Shown: positions 20,272 to 32,689 of the stretch, one piece after another
Position numbering within the stretch: the stretch's first letter is position 1
Layout of the letters: every line of letters begins with the position of its first letter
From: Paracentrotus lividus
Taxonomy: Eukaryota > Echinodermata > Echinoidea > Camarodonta > Echinidae
DNA: 64,000 nucleotides
Assembly (NCBI GenBank): GCA_940671915.1
Contig: CALNVZ010000429.1
Coordinates: 26,686-90,685 of the forward strand
Reading direction: 5' to 3'
The notes under the pieces: generated by a model
Told to the model about the DNA's origin: nothing
Database searches by the model: none
The model's input: the letters and a program-made list of their open reading frames with translations, nothing else
Program-made: the position numbers and the translations under genes

Positions 20272-21679
20272 CACTTTTTACCTAGCAACCATGTCTGTAA
20301 ATCATATTTAGAGCTTAAAACCAGGTAGAACGGGTATATATTGTAATAAACCAACCAAAAAACCTTTTACCTTATAAATATTTCAAACATGACATATTTC
20401 TAAGTATCCATAGTGAACATTATGTTTCCTAGCAACCACATTTGACCTAGCAACCATGTCTGTAAATCTTATTTGGAGCATTAAACCAGTTTGTACTGGT
20501 ATATATTGAAAGAAACCCACCATAAATCCCTTAAACTTAGAAAAACTAGTATATGACACATTTCTATGCATCCATGGTGAACATAATATTGCCTAGCAAC
20601 CACATTTTACCTAGCAACCATGTTTGTAACTCACATTTAGAGCTTTAAACCAGTTTGAATTTGCGTTATTTTGTTGTGGTTTTCTATAAACGGGACTCCA
20701 AAAGATACAACCGTAACACTTTAGTCTATAGTATCAAATTGATTGAAATTGTCATCCTTTGAAAAAGCAACATTTTACCCTGTCAACTACCCCTCTAGAT
20801 CATGCTTAAAGCTTTTAAGCAGTTTAAACTTAATGTTCTGTCAGTGTATTTTATTATTTAAATAGTAGTTGTTACCTTATATATCCTATTATTTATTTGA
20901 TTGAGGAATTCGAAGTGATTTTCACAGCAACAACCTCATTTTGCCTAATAACCGCACCTCTAGGCCATGTTTAAATCTTTAAGGCAGTATAAACTTGGTT
21001 ATCTTGTCGGCATCTTTTATTATTAAAAGAGCAAGCCCTATCCCTAAATTATATACTTTGTCATGTTAAAACCTCATATGATAAATTCATCTAACCACAT
21101 ATCTATATCATGCTTGAAAATCTTTAAGCAGTTTATTTACTGTAGTCCCTATACTTTATAACTAACTATTTCTGCGGTGTTATAATCTCATTTCATAATT
21201 TGAGTGGAAATCCAACATTTCGGTGATGATGAATTAACATTAAGATAAATACTCTACTTATTTTAGCTTTTAAGCAGTTCAAGCAGTAATATTTTTACCT
21301 CGTATCATATTAATTCAATTTGAATTTCGTTGTTGAAGAATTAGAAGGAATTTCCATATCAACAAATATTTTATACAAATCACACAAATTTTGCCTGACA
21401 ATATGGTCTTTAGTAGACCATCCTGACCGATGGTTCTAGAATATCTCCCCCACAGGACAACTTCCCCTAAAGGTGCGATCACATACCTGGTTGCGGGGCC
21501 CGGATGACGTATAGCATCAGTCGATTTCACAATTTTTGTAAGAGCTGCACGCAATTCTTTTTCCATAGGATAGCTCCGGACCCTTTACAAATTTATTGCT
21601 TAAAATCGACCTTGAACATAGATTAATATATCCTAGTTTGGTTCATTTAAATTACAAATGTTGATTTCGGTAGCAGCAA

Positions 21680-21742
21680 TAACAGCCGAGTGGTAAGAAG
21701 CACAGACTCTCATTCAGAGGACTCGAGCTCGATCCCCTAGAA
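21680..21742 (+). repeat. tRNA-like relic (Pol III promoter boxes) in unit A
   Basis: AGCCGAGTGGTAAG resembles an A box, and GAGCTCGATCCCC (about 35 bases downstream) resembles a B box with two mismatches. Between them CTCTCATTCAGAG could form an anticodon-like hairpin. The acceptor stem does not pair, so this is a tRNA-derived relic rather than a gene. The same sequence with extra changes lies at 56890-56952 in unit B, so it predates the split of A and B. Confidence 0.55.
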
Positions 21743-21872
21743 TTTTTTCCATTTTGTTTTAAATTAAATGTTGTTGCTCTAAATCCATATAAATAAATTA
21801 GACTATCCATAAAACTTATAGTTGAAAGACGAATTTGATAAAAAGCACATTTTCATTTGAACACCTATTTAA

Positions 21873-22980
21873 CCCTTTGGATGCGACGGGCTTCCACAGA
21901 AGCCGAGCGAGGTGTTCAGTCTGCTACGACGGGCTTCTACAGAAGCCGAGATAATTCCCTAATATATTGACAAAGTTTTTCAGCTTTTCACTAGCTTTAT
22001 TGGGCTAAATTCTTGAGGAATAGGACAAAGATATATCCATTAAAGAAATAACCTAGTTACGTGGAAAAAAAATCGATAAAAATTCACTCCACTACAACAT
22101 TACCATATTTTTTTTTACATAAGAAACGAATTCCCGATCTTAACTTTTGGCGTACGCGTACGCGTCCTGAGGGAAAGAAATAATCAAATAAAGCTAGCTC
22201 GAGAGGAGAAATACGAGAGATAAAGATTGAGAATGAGAAGAAAAGAGAGAAATTAAGGTTAAGGGGTTAAAACAATGTTCATTATTATAGATATATATAA
22301 AACATTAGTTGCATGTAGATTAAGCCTGTTGTTTTCCGATTGTCGTTAGGTTATAATACTTATCACGATAATGAGAGGGGTTGATTATCTGACATTTTGC
22401 TTGAACTAGTTTGTTGTAACTATAATGATGTAACGAAATGTAAAGTATGCCAAATGCAGTAGGTATTATAAGTTAAAAGTTCAGCTTTTATTCTAAAACT
22501 TACCCCTGCGCTTTTCATGAATGGTGCTTGGTCAAAGGTGCCATAGTCCAGAGGTGCGAAGCCGGCCGCTATGATCTTTAATCCATATTTTATAGAAATA
22601 ATTTGAAAGAAACAGGACCTCTTTTCAAGCGCTATTCAGTAGGCTCATCGATCGAACCGTGCGTGCGCACATGCATTACGCACTTTGCATTGTGAATTTA
22701 CTGGGTAGGAAGAAAGCGGAACTTCTGCCAAAATGACTGTTTTTCTTTAGAAAATAACTCCTTTTATATTTTGTTTTGATGACTATGCCTTACAGTGTTA
22801 GATAGAAAAATGTTTGCCCTTTCATGTTTACATTTACTACAAATCATGAAAATGGCCGAGTTAGATGCAAGGAGTAATGAAAGCACAAAACATGACAAAT
22901 TTGTATTAAACTGTCAGTGTACAAGAAATCGCTCCGCCGCAGGGGTAACAATCGGGTTCCAGAGGCCCGCGCTCAAAGGG
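21873..22980. mobile_element. piggyBac-type non-autonomous element
   Basis: 1108 bp flanked by TTAA on both sides (21869-21872, 22981-22984). Unit B reads CTTATTTAATATCC across the site, an exact empty site. The ends are CCCTTTGGATGCGACGGGC and (inverse) CCCTTTGAGCGCGGGCC. TTAA targets and CCY(T) tips are the piggyBac signature. Near the left end GACGGGCTTC.ACAGAAGCCG occurs twice (21888-21907, 21929-21948). No transposase frame was found. Confidence 0.9.
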
Positions 22981-22984
22981 TTAA

Positions 22985-23735
22985 TATCCAGTATTAGGTG
23001 AAAAAATGGGAAACGTTATTAGATGCTTATAGGCCTATGTAAGCAAACATTTTCGACAAAACATCTGAATATCCCAAAGTGGTCTTTCTACGACAGACCC
23101 CCGACCCCTTAAAAAAAGCAAACAAACAAACAAACAAACAAACAATAATAATAATAATAATAATAATAAATTAATGAACAAAATAAATTGCATGACATAG
23201 TTTAGCGTGTACATAATGATCAAGAGCCTTTAAGGGGCCCTGTGGGGGGCAGCAAGAGAGTGGCACGGAAACCATATCGAAAGAGGCCCATCGATATTTT
23301 ATTTCGAGAACTGACTGAAAAAAACGGAAGGAGCCCGCCTGGTTACCGGCAGCGACCCGTCGGACTACCGGTAGGACCCCCTCGGGTCCCTTTGGTGACT
23401 CCACGGGTTTTCTACGGCCTACCGGGTTCAGAAAAATGCAGGAAAAATCGAGAGCATGCAGTCGGTCTTCCCGGCTCCCCCTACATTTATAGCATGACTA
23501 CTAAAAAATATTCCATCATGCACATAAAATCGTAAGGGAGCCGGCCGGGAACCGTACGTAATGGTTAAAATGTATTTTCCTACTCACCGTACGGGCCCCG
23601 GAACCAAAGATTTGGGGGTAAAGGGATAGATCTAGACAATAGCTGGTCTCTGTCAAAGTCGCTCTTGGGGTAAATCTCGTGCGAAAAAAACGACTCGCCG
23701 TACGGGCCCCAAGCACGAACTATGATCGAGGACTA
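22985..23735. other. Core of unit A shared with unit B, no gene recognised
   Basis: Collinear with 57090-57640 of unit B (landmarks AGGTGAAAAAATGGGAAACG, CGAAAGAGGCCCAT, GAACCGTACGTAATGGT, GGGGTAAATCTCGTGCG). A has an extra ~175 bp (about 23097-23271) with CAAA and AAT simple repeats that B lacks. The word GGTAGGACCCCCTCGGG and its neighbours suggest yet another GC-rich phrase repeat. No coding similarity. Confidence 0.6.
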
Positions 23736-23739
23736 AGAC

Positions 23740-24300
23740 AATTCCCACTTGGCAACTTTCCCTTAGGACAACTCGAATGGAGGACATATTTCCCAGGGAA
23801 TGGTTCCCCAGAGGACAAGTCCCTAAGAGGACAGGTCCCCAAGTACAACTCCCCGGAAGACAACCACCCCCAAGGAAAACTTCCCCGGTAGACAACTACC
23901 TGAAGGGCAATTCCCCCGATGGACAACACCTCCAGAGAACAATACCCCGACAGACAACTCTTCCAGAGGACGATACCTCTGATGGACAATTACGACGGAG
24001 AACAACTCCTCTGGAGAACAATTTCCCTGAGGGACAACTCCCTGGAGGAATAATCCCCTGGAGAACAATTGCCCTGATGGACAACTCATCTAGACGACAA
24101 TTCACCTATGGACAACTCCTCCAGAGGCAATACCTTTGATGATCAACTACCACTGGAGGACAAATCCTCTGGAGGTTATCTGCCCTGATGGACAACTCCT
24201 CCAGAGGGTAATTCCCCCAACTGGCAACTCTTCCGGAGGACAAATTCCCTGGAGAACAACTGCCGTGATGGACAACTCCCCAAAAGGACATTTCCCCATG
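23740..24300 (+). repeat. GGACAACTCCCCNGGA-type array in unit A
   Basis: About thirty 16-18 bp units such as GGACAACTCCTCCAGA, GGACAATTCCCCCGAT and GAACAATACCCC. They are more diverged than the free-standing copy at 46646-47030. The reverse-oriented partner lies at 24560-24850. Long frames on both strands result from the near-18 bp period. Confidence 0.9.
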
Positions 24301-24559
24301 TAATGACTAACCATACTGGTGACCGGAATACAGCAAGATTGTTATGACCACGCCTAGAGGAACGGTACAATTACCCTCTCTCTTGTCTAAGCAGACCTGA
24401 GTCAAACCTCCTTTAACCATCCCTCTCCCTGTTTGTCATCCCTGATGAGCTCCTCGCGGAGAACAGTAATTAGAAGCACTAGAATAATTCATTACATGTA
24501 TATTACAAGGGAAAAGAGAAAGGGCTGGCATAAAATAAATATCTTGTACTTAAAGCATT
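24301..24559. other. Spacer between the inverted arrays
   Basis: Non-coding. The part from about 24410 matches unit B (CCATCCCT..CTGTTTGTCATCCCTGA), while the preceding ~100 bp differ, so one copy has replaced sequence here. Confidence 0.5.
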
Positions 24560-24850
24560 TAAAGTAAGGTGAGATGTCCTTTGGGGGTTATCCTCTAGGG
24601 GAGTTTTCCTTCGGGGGACCTGTTCTCTGGGGAGTTTCCTCCTGGGGAGTTGTCCTCTGGAAGGATTTGTCCTCTGGAGGGAGTTGTCCTCTGAGGGAGC
24701 TGTCCTTTTGGGGAGGTATCCTTCGGGAACCAGTCCTCCGCGGAGAGAGCCTCTCGGGAGCCGTCTTGCAGGGGAGCTGTCACCACTATGTCGAAGGGAG
24801 TTGTCAGGAGGGAGTCCTTCCCTGTTATCCTCTGGGAGACATGTACTGAT
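24560..24850 (-). repeat. Inverted partner of the GGACAACTCC array in unit A
   Basis: Units of GGGAGTTGTCCTCTGG type on the plus strand, i.e. the inverse of the array at 23740-24300. They end with GGGAGACATGTACTGATACAG. The same layout occurs in unit B at 58555-58850. Confidence 0.9.
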
Positions 24851-25589
24851 ACAGTGTTCTGTAGCTTCTTCGTTGCATACATATTATGCTAAACCTGATA
24901 TCACACATGTTTAAGTAGTTCATAATCATGTTAAAAGATAGAGAAATAATTTGTGTATACAAACCAGCTCAAGCACGTGGACTAATTTTTTTTTCTTCAA
25001 ATTTTAAAATAACCAGATGTAATGATCCGGATAGCCTGGGTTGGGGAGTCTCACACAAGATGGGTACTGTCTAGGAATCTACCCTTATAAGGATGGCATA
25101 ATGTCATGCTTGGACAACACTTTGCGGATACTACAGAATTTGTACATGTACTGGAGCTGAGGTCTCAGTGGTCACTTGCCATTTTGGCCAGCCATCTAAT
25201 TTATTCATACCCATAACCATCAAGAGCCATCTTTTATTTATAAGCATCCTACGTATGAGATCTAATGGCCGTCATGATGTTGAAATGACCAGTCTGGAAG
25301 AGGGGGAAATATCTAATATTTTGGGATTCAAATAAGGTTCAGTCCTATGCCTAGTCCTTCACCCCTATCGGTAGCTTTCTATCAGATAGCATACTTGGTG
25401 TAACCCATTATATGCAACCCCAGATTTCTTCTAATGGTAATTAAAGTCTTGGATTTCAAATAAGGATTAATCACATTTGATAATAATCATCCCCATGTGC
25501 AGAATGTAAGTAGTAGACCTACATGTATCACTCTCAGTCAGGATTGTCCACTTCAAGACTTAAGATAATATCTCCGGGCGAAAATGAAA
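24851..25589. other. Right core of unit A, shared with unit B
   Basis: Collinear with 58860-59340, 60588-60698 and 61035-61190 of unit B. These intervals show that B gained an L2 LINE and a TAA-flanked MITE at positions that are uninterrupted here (near 25345 and 25468). No coding frame recognised. Confidence 0.7.
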
Positions 25590-25883
25590 ATATGTTTTTT
25601 TTATTGCTACTAGGTAAAATATGGATGATGCTTTGGAAATTCCTTCTAATATTTCATCAACAAAAAGTGGCAACCCCTTTCAAGTAAATATGATACGAGG
25701 TGATAATTTCACTTTAAGAGTAGGGCCTACTGTTTCTAAGAGAATAAAAGTTGACTAAAGAATAACCAAGTTTAAAGTTTAAACTGCTTAGAAGCTTAGG
25801 AGGTATAGTTGCTATGTAAAATATTCATTTTAAAGCAAGAGCGAACTAACCAACACTCTTACTGACCGAGTGTTATAAATAGC
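25590..25883. repeat. Inner part of the right terminal repeat of unit A
   Basis: ATGGAAATTCCTTCTAATA and ATATGATACGAGGT are inverse matches to 21290-21400 in the left repeat. The repeat resumes at 33465 after the 7.6 kb insertion. Confidence 0.8.
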
Positions 25884-27071
25884 TACACTCTTAAAACAAT
25901 CTAGTTAAATTTGACTGATATCTAGTCAAATCTGACTAGGCAAAAGGGTCAGCTGGGAGCAGTAACTAGAATTATCAATTTGAACTTAGATATTTCTAGT
26001 TAATTTATTTGACTAGATAGTTCAGTCAAAACTTCTAACTGGATTTCTTGTCACTTTCACTATTTTGACTAGTCAGTTTTGACTAATATGTAGTCAACAC
26101 ACTTTCATTGATATTACAGTCATTCACACTTGATTTCTAGTCACTTGTCACTCTTTTTATCAGTCATTATTGACAACAATATAGTTATTCCTCTTTCACT
26201 AATATTTTTGTCAATTTTTCAATTTTCACCATTCTTACAGTCACAGCATTCACTTGCATTCTTTCACGGACCTCCTTTGCTTTTGTGTGCGTGCCATCAC
26301 AGTTCAGTTAATCTGCAAGCAAAACATGAAAATCGATTCGTACAAAATTGCAAGCATAAACATTTAAGATTCAAGACAACATGCAAATTAACACTTTGCA
26401 TTTTATTCAATACCAGTAGTTTAAATTCACAACATTTCAATCAAATTATCCGAGAACATTCCGATAAACATATAATACATAAGCATTAAATTGCATAATT
26501 CCATATTTGTTCAAGATCAAAAACCTTTTTTAAGATTCATTTATGAACTTTCCTTTTGCTCGTAACTTTGTAAGCCAGAGCGGTGTATCACCAAGTTAAG
26601 AAGACTTTATGAACGATTTTAAGAACGACTGTATCAGTTCTTGTGCTGAATGATCGAAAATCATATGCTATTACACGCATTAAGTACTCCAGTTTTTCTT
26701 AAAGTCGTTCATAACTTAAAAACGATTTGGTGAAACACCCTGGGTTTATTTTAAGGGGAATTTTTAGGTTTGATTTGGAGATATTGTTGTTGTTTTTTAC
26801 ATGTTAATTTTAGATGTCATTTTTCTGCTTATTTATGTAAATTCTGTGATTTTTTTTTAATATACAGCTACAACCATTTGTGAAATTGTATGTACAATGA
26901 AATAAATATTTAACATATATGATATGGGGCTCCAAAGTATGCTGAGCAACAGGCCATTTAAAATGGCAACGTCATGAAACTTGCGATTTGCGACGTAAAA
27001 TTATGACCTGGGAACACAGTCTGTGACCCATGATGCAAAGTTTGTAACCCAGGACATAAAGTTAGTTTAAA

Positions 27072-27232
27072 CAGGGGCCGCGGAGCGTTTTGAAAGTGGA
27101 GGGGCTGAGCCGAAAGTGGGGGGCTGAACAGGCTAAAAATCACAAAGGTATGGTCTTTTTTGCGTTTTTGTACACGTTGGCTGAAAAAGTGGGGGGGCTG
27201 CAGCCCCCAGCCCCCCCGGCTCGCGGCCCCTG
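27072..27232. mobile_element. Small MITE, CAGGGGCCGCGGAGC ends
   Basis: 161 bp with inverted ends CAGGGGCCGCGGAGC and GGCTCGCGGCCCCTG. It is repeated at 38256-38437 with the same interior (GGCTGAACAGGCTAAAAATC, TATGGTC.TTTTTGC). No convincing target duplication here. hAT-like by tip sequence, which is weak evidence. Confidence 0.75.
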
Positions 27233-27929
27233 ATAAAGGGTGAAAAAAAAGTTGAATGAAGGTGTACATATTTTCCTGTTTTATCCCACTATATATATAG
27301 CATATCCTGAGAGATAAGTAAATTTTATCACGAACTACATAATTCTACAAAAATTTACATATCTTTTTCAAATCTTAACAAATTTTCTTCATTCAACTTT
27401 TGTAATGATCTACAAAGGTTTAGCTATTCAACTGGTAAGAAAACTTCACATCTTTTTGCACCATTTTCCCAAAATTCATTTAGAAAAATGTGCAAATTAA
27501 TTTTGGACTCCAAAAATGTGTTAAAATGGATGATTTGGTCAAAAATGTATATGAAGACTAAACCAAACTCTGTAAAAGCTTGTGTAGCTTGTCATATCTG
27601 ATGTTCATCAAATAAAATCAGTTACTTTTTATTATTTCATAATTTAATAACCCAGGTGTGATAAAAGCAATATTCTGAAATGCCTCGTTTATCATGAAAT
27701 GCCCTATATGAAATGCAAATCTCTTTCAAATTTAATACTTTTGAGAGTCAACAGGCAAGTATACATGTAATACTAATAACTTGTCTTGAAAAGGCCTGTT
27801 TCATCTCACCTCAAGTTTTGTGGGTTTGCTCATTTGGGCTCTACCTTTAACATTTCCTAGGACTCTATGATTGCAAATTAGAGATGTAAGCTCTTAGGGA
27901 ATGGTATGATGATGTGTTTGTGGTCTTGC

Positions 27930-28195
27930 AATTAGGTTTTCCACTATCCTCTTGTAAATGACTTTCTGCAGAAAGTCATAAGTGTTGGCTGCCTCCAAGG
28001 ATAGTCTACCAGAGAAGAAGATGGACTTGAAACAAAGGTCCACCCCATGAATGAGGGATTTTGCTTCCAGAGCACAAATCGCAGATTACAAAGATTGCTC
28101 TGCTTGAGAATGTTGTCCCTAGTGCCAGACAAACGGCTGCTTCTGTTTTGATGTCTCTAAGTATTGAGGGAGATTTGTACAACCTGAAGAAATAG
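27930..28195 (-). pseudogene. Decayed exon of the 7.6 kb element's gene
   Basis: The minus-strand reading starts after a TTCTTCAG acceptor near 28179 and gives LYKSPSILRDIKTEAAVCLA, then LGTTFSSRAIFVICDLC. After a frame change it continues SGRLSLEAANTYDFLQKV and IYKRIVENLI. The composition looks protein-like, but the frame is broken and the family was not recognised. Confidence 0.45.
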
Positions 28196-28999
28196 AAAAT
28201 TAAGTTGCTCATTACTTTTCAGAAAACATTACATGTGTAAACTAAGTAGATGGTCGATGTCAGGAATTGGTCATCCTGAAAGGTGGAGTTGTTACATGCA
28301 CAATTTTTTGCCTCTGTTTTTTTTTAATGATATCTTAAGAACCTGATGTTGCTCTGGAGACAAACTAGGTGTCATTTCTTCCAAATGGTGTTAGCATTCT
28401 AATCATACCAGTTTTATTAAGTTACAGGCAATAGAAAAGCAGTAAGAATAGAAAGAAGTACTCAGGTCAGGGGTTGTTAAAACAAACCTCATTGATTTTG
28501 AGTGAAACTGACTTTACAATGCAAATTTTATGCGTTCTCTATACACAATGGTTGTTTCTGAACATCCGAAAGCTTGCCCGACATAACAACAGAAATGTAT
28601 GCAAACTGGATTCCAATTTTGTAGTTCAATTGCTACTAACCTGTCTTAAGGATACACTACTGTTAGCTGTTAATTATTAGTAAACCGCCTATTGACTAAA
28701 AGCCTAAGGGTTTTACGGTAGGAAATGAGATCAAAAAGAATCACAAAGGCATTAACAAGCCTAGAATGTGGAGGTTTCCAACTTTCGACGTAATACAGAT
28801 TGCGAAAAGTGATTTGTCCTGTGACGTCAGCCAAGGGAGTCGGCCATGAGGAGATTGGAAAAAGGAATTGAACAAAACAAACAATTCCATCAAGCTCATA
28901 GGCTATATGCAAAACAAAAAAAAAGTATTTCCCAAATTAATATTGGTGTGCAAGTGAAACATCAAATGACCCCAATGGAAATAAGCTTGGCTGCTTTCA

Positions 29000-29426
29000 A
29001 GGGCTTTGGTTAATGCTTGAATGGGAGCTGCTTACTTTGTCCAATATCTTTGTCCCTCTGCTCACAGTGGATACTCTTGGCACTAACAGCTTCTCTAAAA
29101 TCAATTTCTGTTATGTATGATGAATTTGATGTAAAATCGTTACTAGTTAGAATATATCCATAAAATCGCCTTTCCGTGATGTAAAATATGTCTGATATGC
29201 TTTTTGTCAAATTGCTCTCAACATTATTAGACAACAGTTGGAGATTCTGCATTCCATATATGAAGATTTTCTACCGGGCCGATGTCAACAAATGCCTTCA
29301 CAGCTTCAGCCTTACTCGACCTTATGGTGCGTTTACCGATTTTCTTTATCCCCGGCGGACGATGCAAGTAAGGCAACAAAGCCATTGCCTCTTTGACAGC
29401 TGCTCGGCAGGCACTGTCAGATAATG
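29000..29426 (-). pseudogene. Decayed exon(s) of the 7.6 kb element's gene
   Basis: An acceptor-like TTTTGCAAG precedes 29426. The reading LSDSACRAAVKEAMALLPYL then HRPPGIKKIGKRTIRSSKAE and AVKAFVDIGPV is dense and protein-like, with a basic linker. It shifts frame near 29260 into NVESNLTKSISDIFYITERR and continues to about 29015. A helical, basic segment followed by a short FVDI strand could be part of a DNA-binding or nuclease protein, but I do not recognise it. Confidence 0.5.
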
Positions 29427-30767
29427 CTTGCAAAATTAGAGAGAAAGTAAATCAAATAAAACATTTAAACAAATAAAAATTAATAACAAAAAATAGAATA
29501 TATTACGAATTTTCCATAACCAAGTATAAATACCCCAACAGATTTAAATGTACCTGTATGTGATCCTAATTGACATTTTGAACATCATGAAAAAAAAAGT
29601 GAAGCATTTAAAGAATAAGTGGAAAGCTCAAAGAAAGCATATGGCATGTGAGCCAGCCAAAAAGTGCATGGATGTCTCGCCTAAGCTGTTATGTGTACGT
29701 TTTATCTGTAAATGGTGCCCTTTGCAGAAAGGTAAGCGTGCAGTCGCATACTTTGAATTCAAAACCTTTAACTTAAAGATATATATATTTTTAAATGTTC
29801 TTACATAGGTGTGATGTTTAATCATTCTGCCATGTTGGGTTATGCAACGTTGGCATACTGCAGGATGAGAGGGGCTATCTTGGGCCACTCAAGAAACAGC
29901 CGGTCTGCAGCAGCAGGATACAAATTCGAAAATCCTGCTGGATTAGAATAAATTCAAAAGTATTACAAGATTAATCCAATATCAATTGAAAGGGAAAAGC
30001 AATTTATTGGGTAATTCCACAAGGAAAGTGGACATTTTATCAAAAATTTAATCTTCAAATAGGCTACATGCAAGGATCCAACCAAAAATCATTTTCTTTG
30101 TCTTTAATTTGGTTCTCTTCACATAACATGTAAGGCAGTATCAGAAGATGATATTGCTATTATTGTGCACAATGTACTATACATTGATTGGCGAAATATG
30201 GTTAAAATAAGCCTAGAGATACAATTCACCTGAAATGCCCACATAGAAATCAGCGGTCGGTGCTTGTTTTGGCCAGCACAATTAGTTCAAATTTTGTTGA
30301 TGTTGAAAATACAAATTAACTTGCTCATAATTTTCATTAGTGTCAAAGGCAGTGTTTATAATTTGCAAGGTGCATTGAAAACTATTATTCTTCATATCAC
30401 TATGAAATATGAAGAATAAACAGGATTGGGAGGAATTTTTATGATGACCCCTTTCCTGTGCTGTGTAGAAGCTCGATTAAATCAGACAAAATTCGACCCA
30501 AAATAAATCAGCACACCAACCGTGACTAACTACCAATTTAATAAGCTCAGAGAAAACAATAAAGTAGGCAAACTCTGCTGACCTACTCATTTTCGTCATT
30601 AACAATTGTTTTTTTTTTCGTTTCACCTTCCTTGTGATCCTGTGTTTTTTACGGTTGAATAACTCTTCTCTGATATTGTCTTGGTATTCCTGTGAGTGTG
30701 CAGTGATTGTTTGGTTAGTACGATGTATTTGATATTGTTGTACCGTTCTTTATGACAAGAAACTTAC

Positions 30768-30947
30768 TATTACATTCCATGGTCCTGTGGTGTGTCCAAA
30801 AAGTTCGTGGCCAATACTGATGGTGCATTTTCTGGTTTTCAGAAAGCTCACTCGACCCTCTTGTTTTACACAAAGTTTTCCCATGTTCGTCTGTCCGGTT
30901 ATCCTTGGGGGCTCTAAAGTTATTCGTATTTCATAGACCACGTCTTT
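30768..30947 (-). pseudogene. Probable exon of the 7.6 kb element's gene
   Basis: A 180 bp open interval with an AG acceptor above 30947 and a GTAAGT donor below 30768, phase 0-0. It encodes KDVVYEIRITLEPPRITGQT and ends CTISIGHELFGHTTGPWNVI. Canonical splice sites and an open frame make a real (former) exon likely. Function unknown. Confidence 0.55.
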
Positions 30948-31327
30948 CTACAATAGAGTCATTCTTGCTCTGAAGTCATCTATCACAATGCAAAGACCAT
31001 TTAGACATATGAAAATTGACAGTACATTAACTAATTTTGTTACGATTATTAACTGGAAAAGGGAACGAAAAACAATCAATAGTTGGAAATTGTTTAATGG
31101 TAGATACCAAACCAAAGCTAATTCTTCATAATTTTTTAAAGTATACTATTACTGCACCTCCATCATGAAAATAAGAGACTTAATAATAAGATTATAATAT
31201 AATAAAATAAAATATATAATACAATTCATATTTTTTATATGACTCTACACATACCTTGAAAACATGTCATATATGCAGTACATGTGAATAGGTTCAAAAC
31301 ATGTTGTAAGCTTGACACTTAAATTAC

Positions 31328-31483
31328 AGTTAAGTCTCCCATGCTATCGGTAGCTAGTTTTGTTGCCTTCTTCTTTGGTGGTCCAGCAATGACTTTTCTG
31401 CGCTCTCTTTCTGACGTTAACTAATCGGTATTCCAAATAGCCAGATGCTTCTCGTTGCTCCCCAGCTGGTGAAAACATGCTTC
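31328..31483 (-). pseudogene. Probable exon of the 7.6 kb element's gene, with an in-frame stop
   Basis: 156 bp between a TTTCAG acceptor and a GT donor, 52 codons in phase 0. It reads EACFHQLGSNEKHLAIWNTD, a TAG stop, then LTSERERRKVIAGPPKKKAT and KLATDSMGDLT. The basic ERERRK..PPKKK stretch resembles a nuclear localisation signal. The stop shows decay. Confidence 0.55.
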
Positions 31484-31947
31484 CTGAAAGAGAAATGAAA
31501 TTATTGTTCAACTCCTATAACTCTAATACGATTGGTACATGCTACTATGCAACCCTCATACCAAACTTCATAGCAACTCAGACTGGCGAATGCATCCCTA
31601 CACATATATAATAGATCTCAAAGTTAAAAAGCTAAAGCTAAAGCTACATGTATAAGTATTTGTGTCTTGCTGCACCCAATCTTTGCCAGGACGTAGCAAG
31701 ACATGTGCAGGGTTAAATAAACATTTATCCCAAGGAATTGAAATATTCTAATTTTGTTCAATAAATTGTCTTTCTTGCTTAAATTGTGTGTTTTTGGTAC
31801 TTTCTAATGCACTTCATCCTTCGTGTAGAGGCATGATTTTCCATTAATTTGGAAGTTGTAAGAATATATTTGGAGAAAAAAACAAAAATATTTCAATCTA
31901 CGAAAATCAACTGAATTCAGTTACAATGATATTCAAATTTTACTCAC

Positions 31948-32034
31948 ATGCCCTTGTCTTATCTAATTTTGTTAGTGTCCTTGTTAGCTTAGGAAACTGT
32001 GACACCATGCTCTGGCAAGAGCCTTCCTTAACAT
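31948..32034 (-). pseudogene. Possible exon of the 7.6 kb element's gene
   Basis: 87 bp between CTACAG and a GTGAGT donor. One frame reads VKEGSCQSMVSQFPKLTRTL then TKLDKTRA without a stop. Its end phase does not fit the next exon at 31483 without a shift, so the model is tentative. Confidence 0.4.
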
Positions 32035-32689
32035 CTGTAGGGGGCCTGAATGAATCAAGGAAAATATTCGATCACATTACTAACATTCAATTCTCTCTCA
32101 ATTAGAACAACAATTGAAAAAGTTTTATGATTTTCAATTTCATTAGTGGCTCGATTTTACTTTTCGTTTAATTGATGAACGGGCTGAGCTGGAAAGAAGA
32201 TTAGTAGAAGATTGCGTGGTTTGCTATAGTGTCTCGTGATCTTTGTTTTATGTTTCTCTTGGTGAGGTTGGGGTTCCTATTGGGTGAGCGTGCGTGTCGG
32301 TGTGCGGAGTTAAAGTTAAACATTCACTTCACGTGACACGGTAAAATACATTTGAACAAGATTCTAAACAAAGTGGGAAGATAGACTTGTTCGTATATTT
32401 GATATCTGATGGGCTGAGCTATGGAGAGAGGAGGATGATTGGTGGTGCGTGCAAGTTTCCGTGTGACGTCGGTTCTTGATCTCCGAAGTCCATGGGGGCT
32501 CGTTGCTAGTGAGGGGATTGGTTTTAGTTAAGGACTTTTGCCAGAAATATTTGGATAACTCGTTTTGATTGGTCCAGAGTTTTTCCCTGTGCTAAAGTCC
32601 TATGTACAGAAATTGATCTTTTGCCAGAACCAGTTTTTCTTGGCTAAAAAGAGTTTTTTAATTGCAACAGGGCCCCTTGGGCCTGGACT

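Larger units (their letters stand above)
19510..21400. repeat. Left terminal inverted repeat of unit A, internally tandem
   Basis: The repeat is made of diverged units of about 165-180 bp. Each carries CCTAGCAACC-type words, AAGC(A/T)(G)TTTAAAC, and CATAAA..CTTA.A. Unit spacing is clear at 20259, 20424 and 20588 (about 164 bp). Its reverse complement occupies 33465-35822, and a direct copy is at 54757-56600. The sequence is non-coding. Confidence 0.85.

Noticed and set aside
21680..21742. tRNA-Leu/Ser-like gene
   Set aside because: Only box-like remnants; acceptor stem absent and the copy at 56890-56952 is damaged, so a relic.
26130..26489. 119-codon frame near the left end of the 7.6 kb element
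   Set aside because: Low-complexity S/L/I/H-rich translation with no recognisable motif and no splice context.
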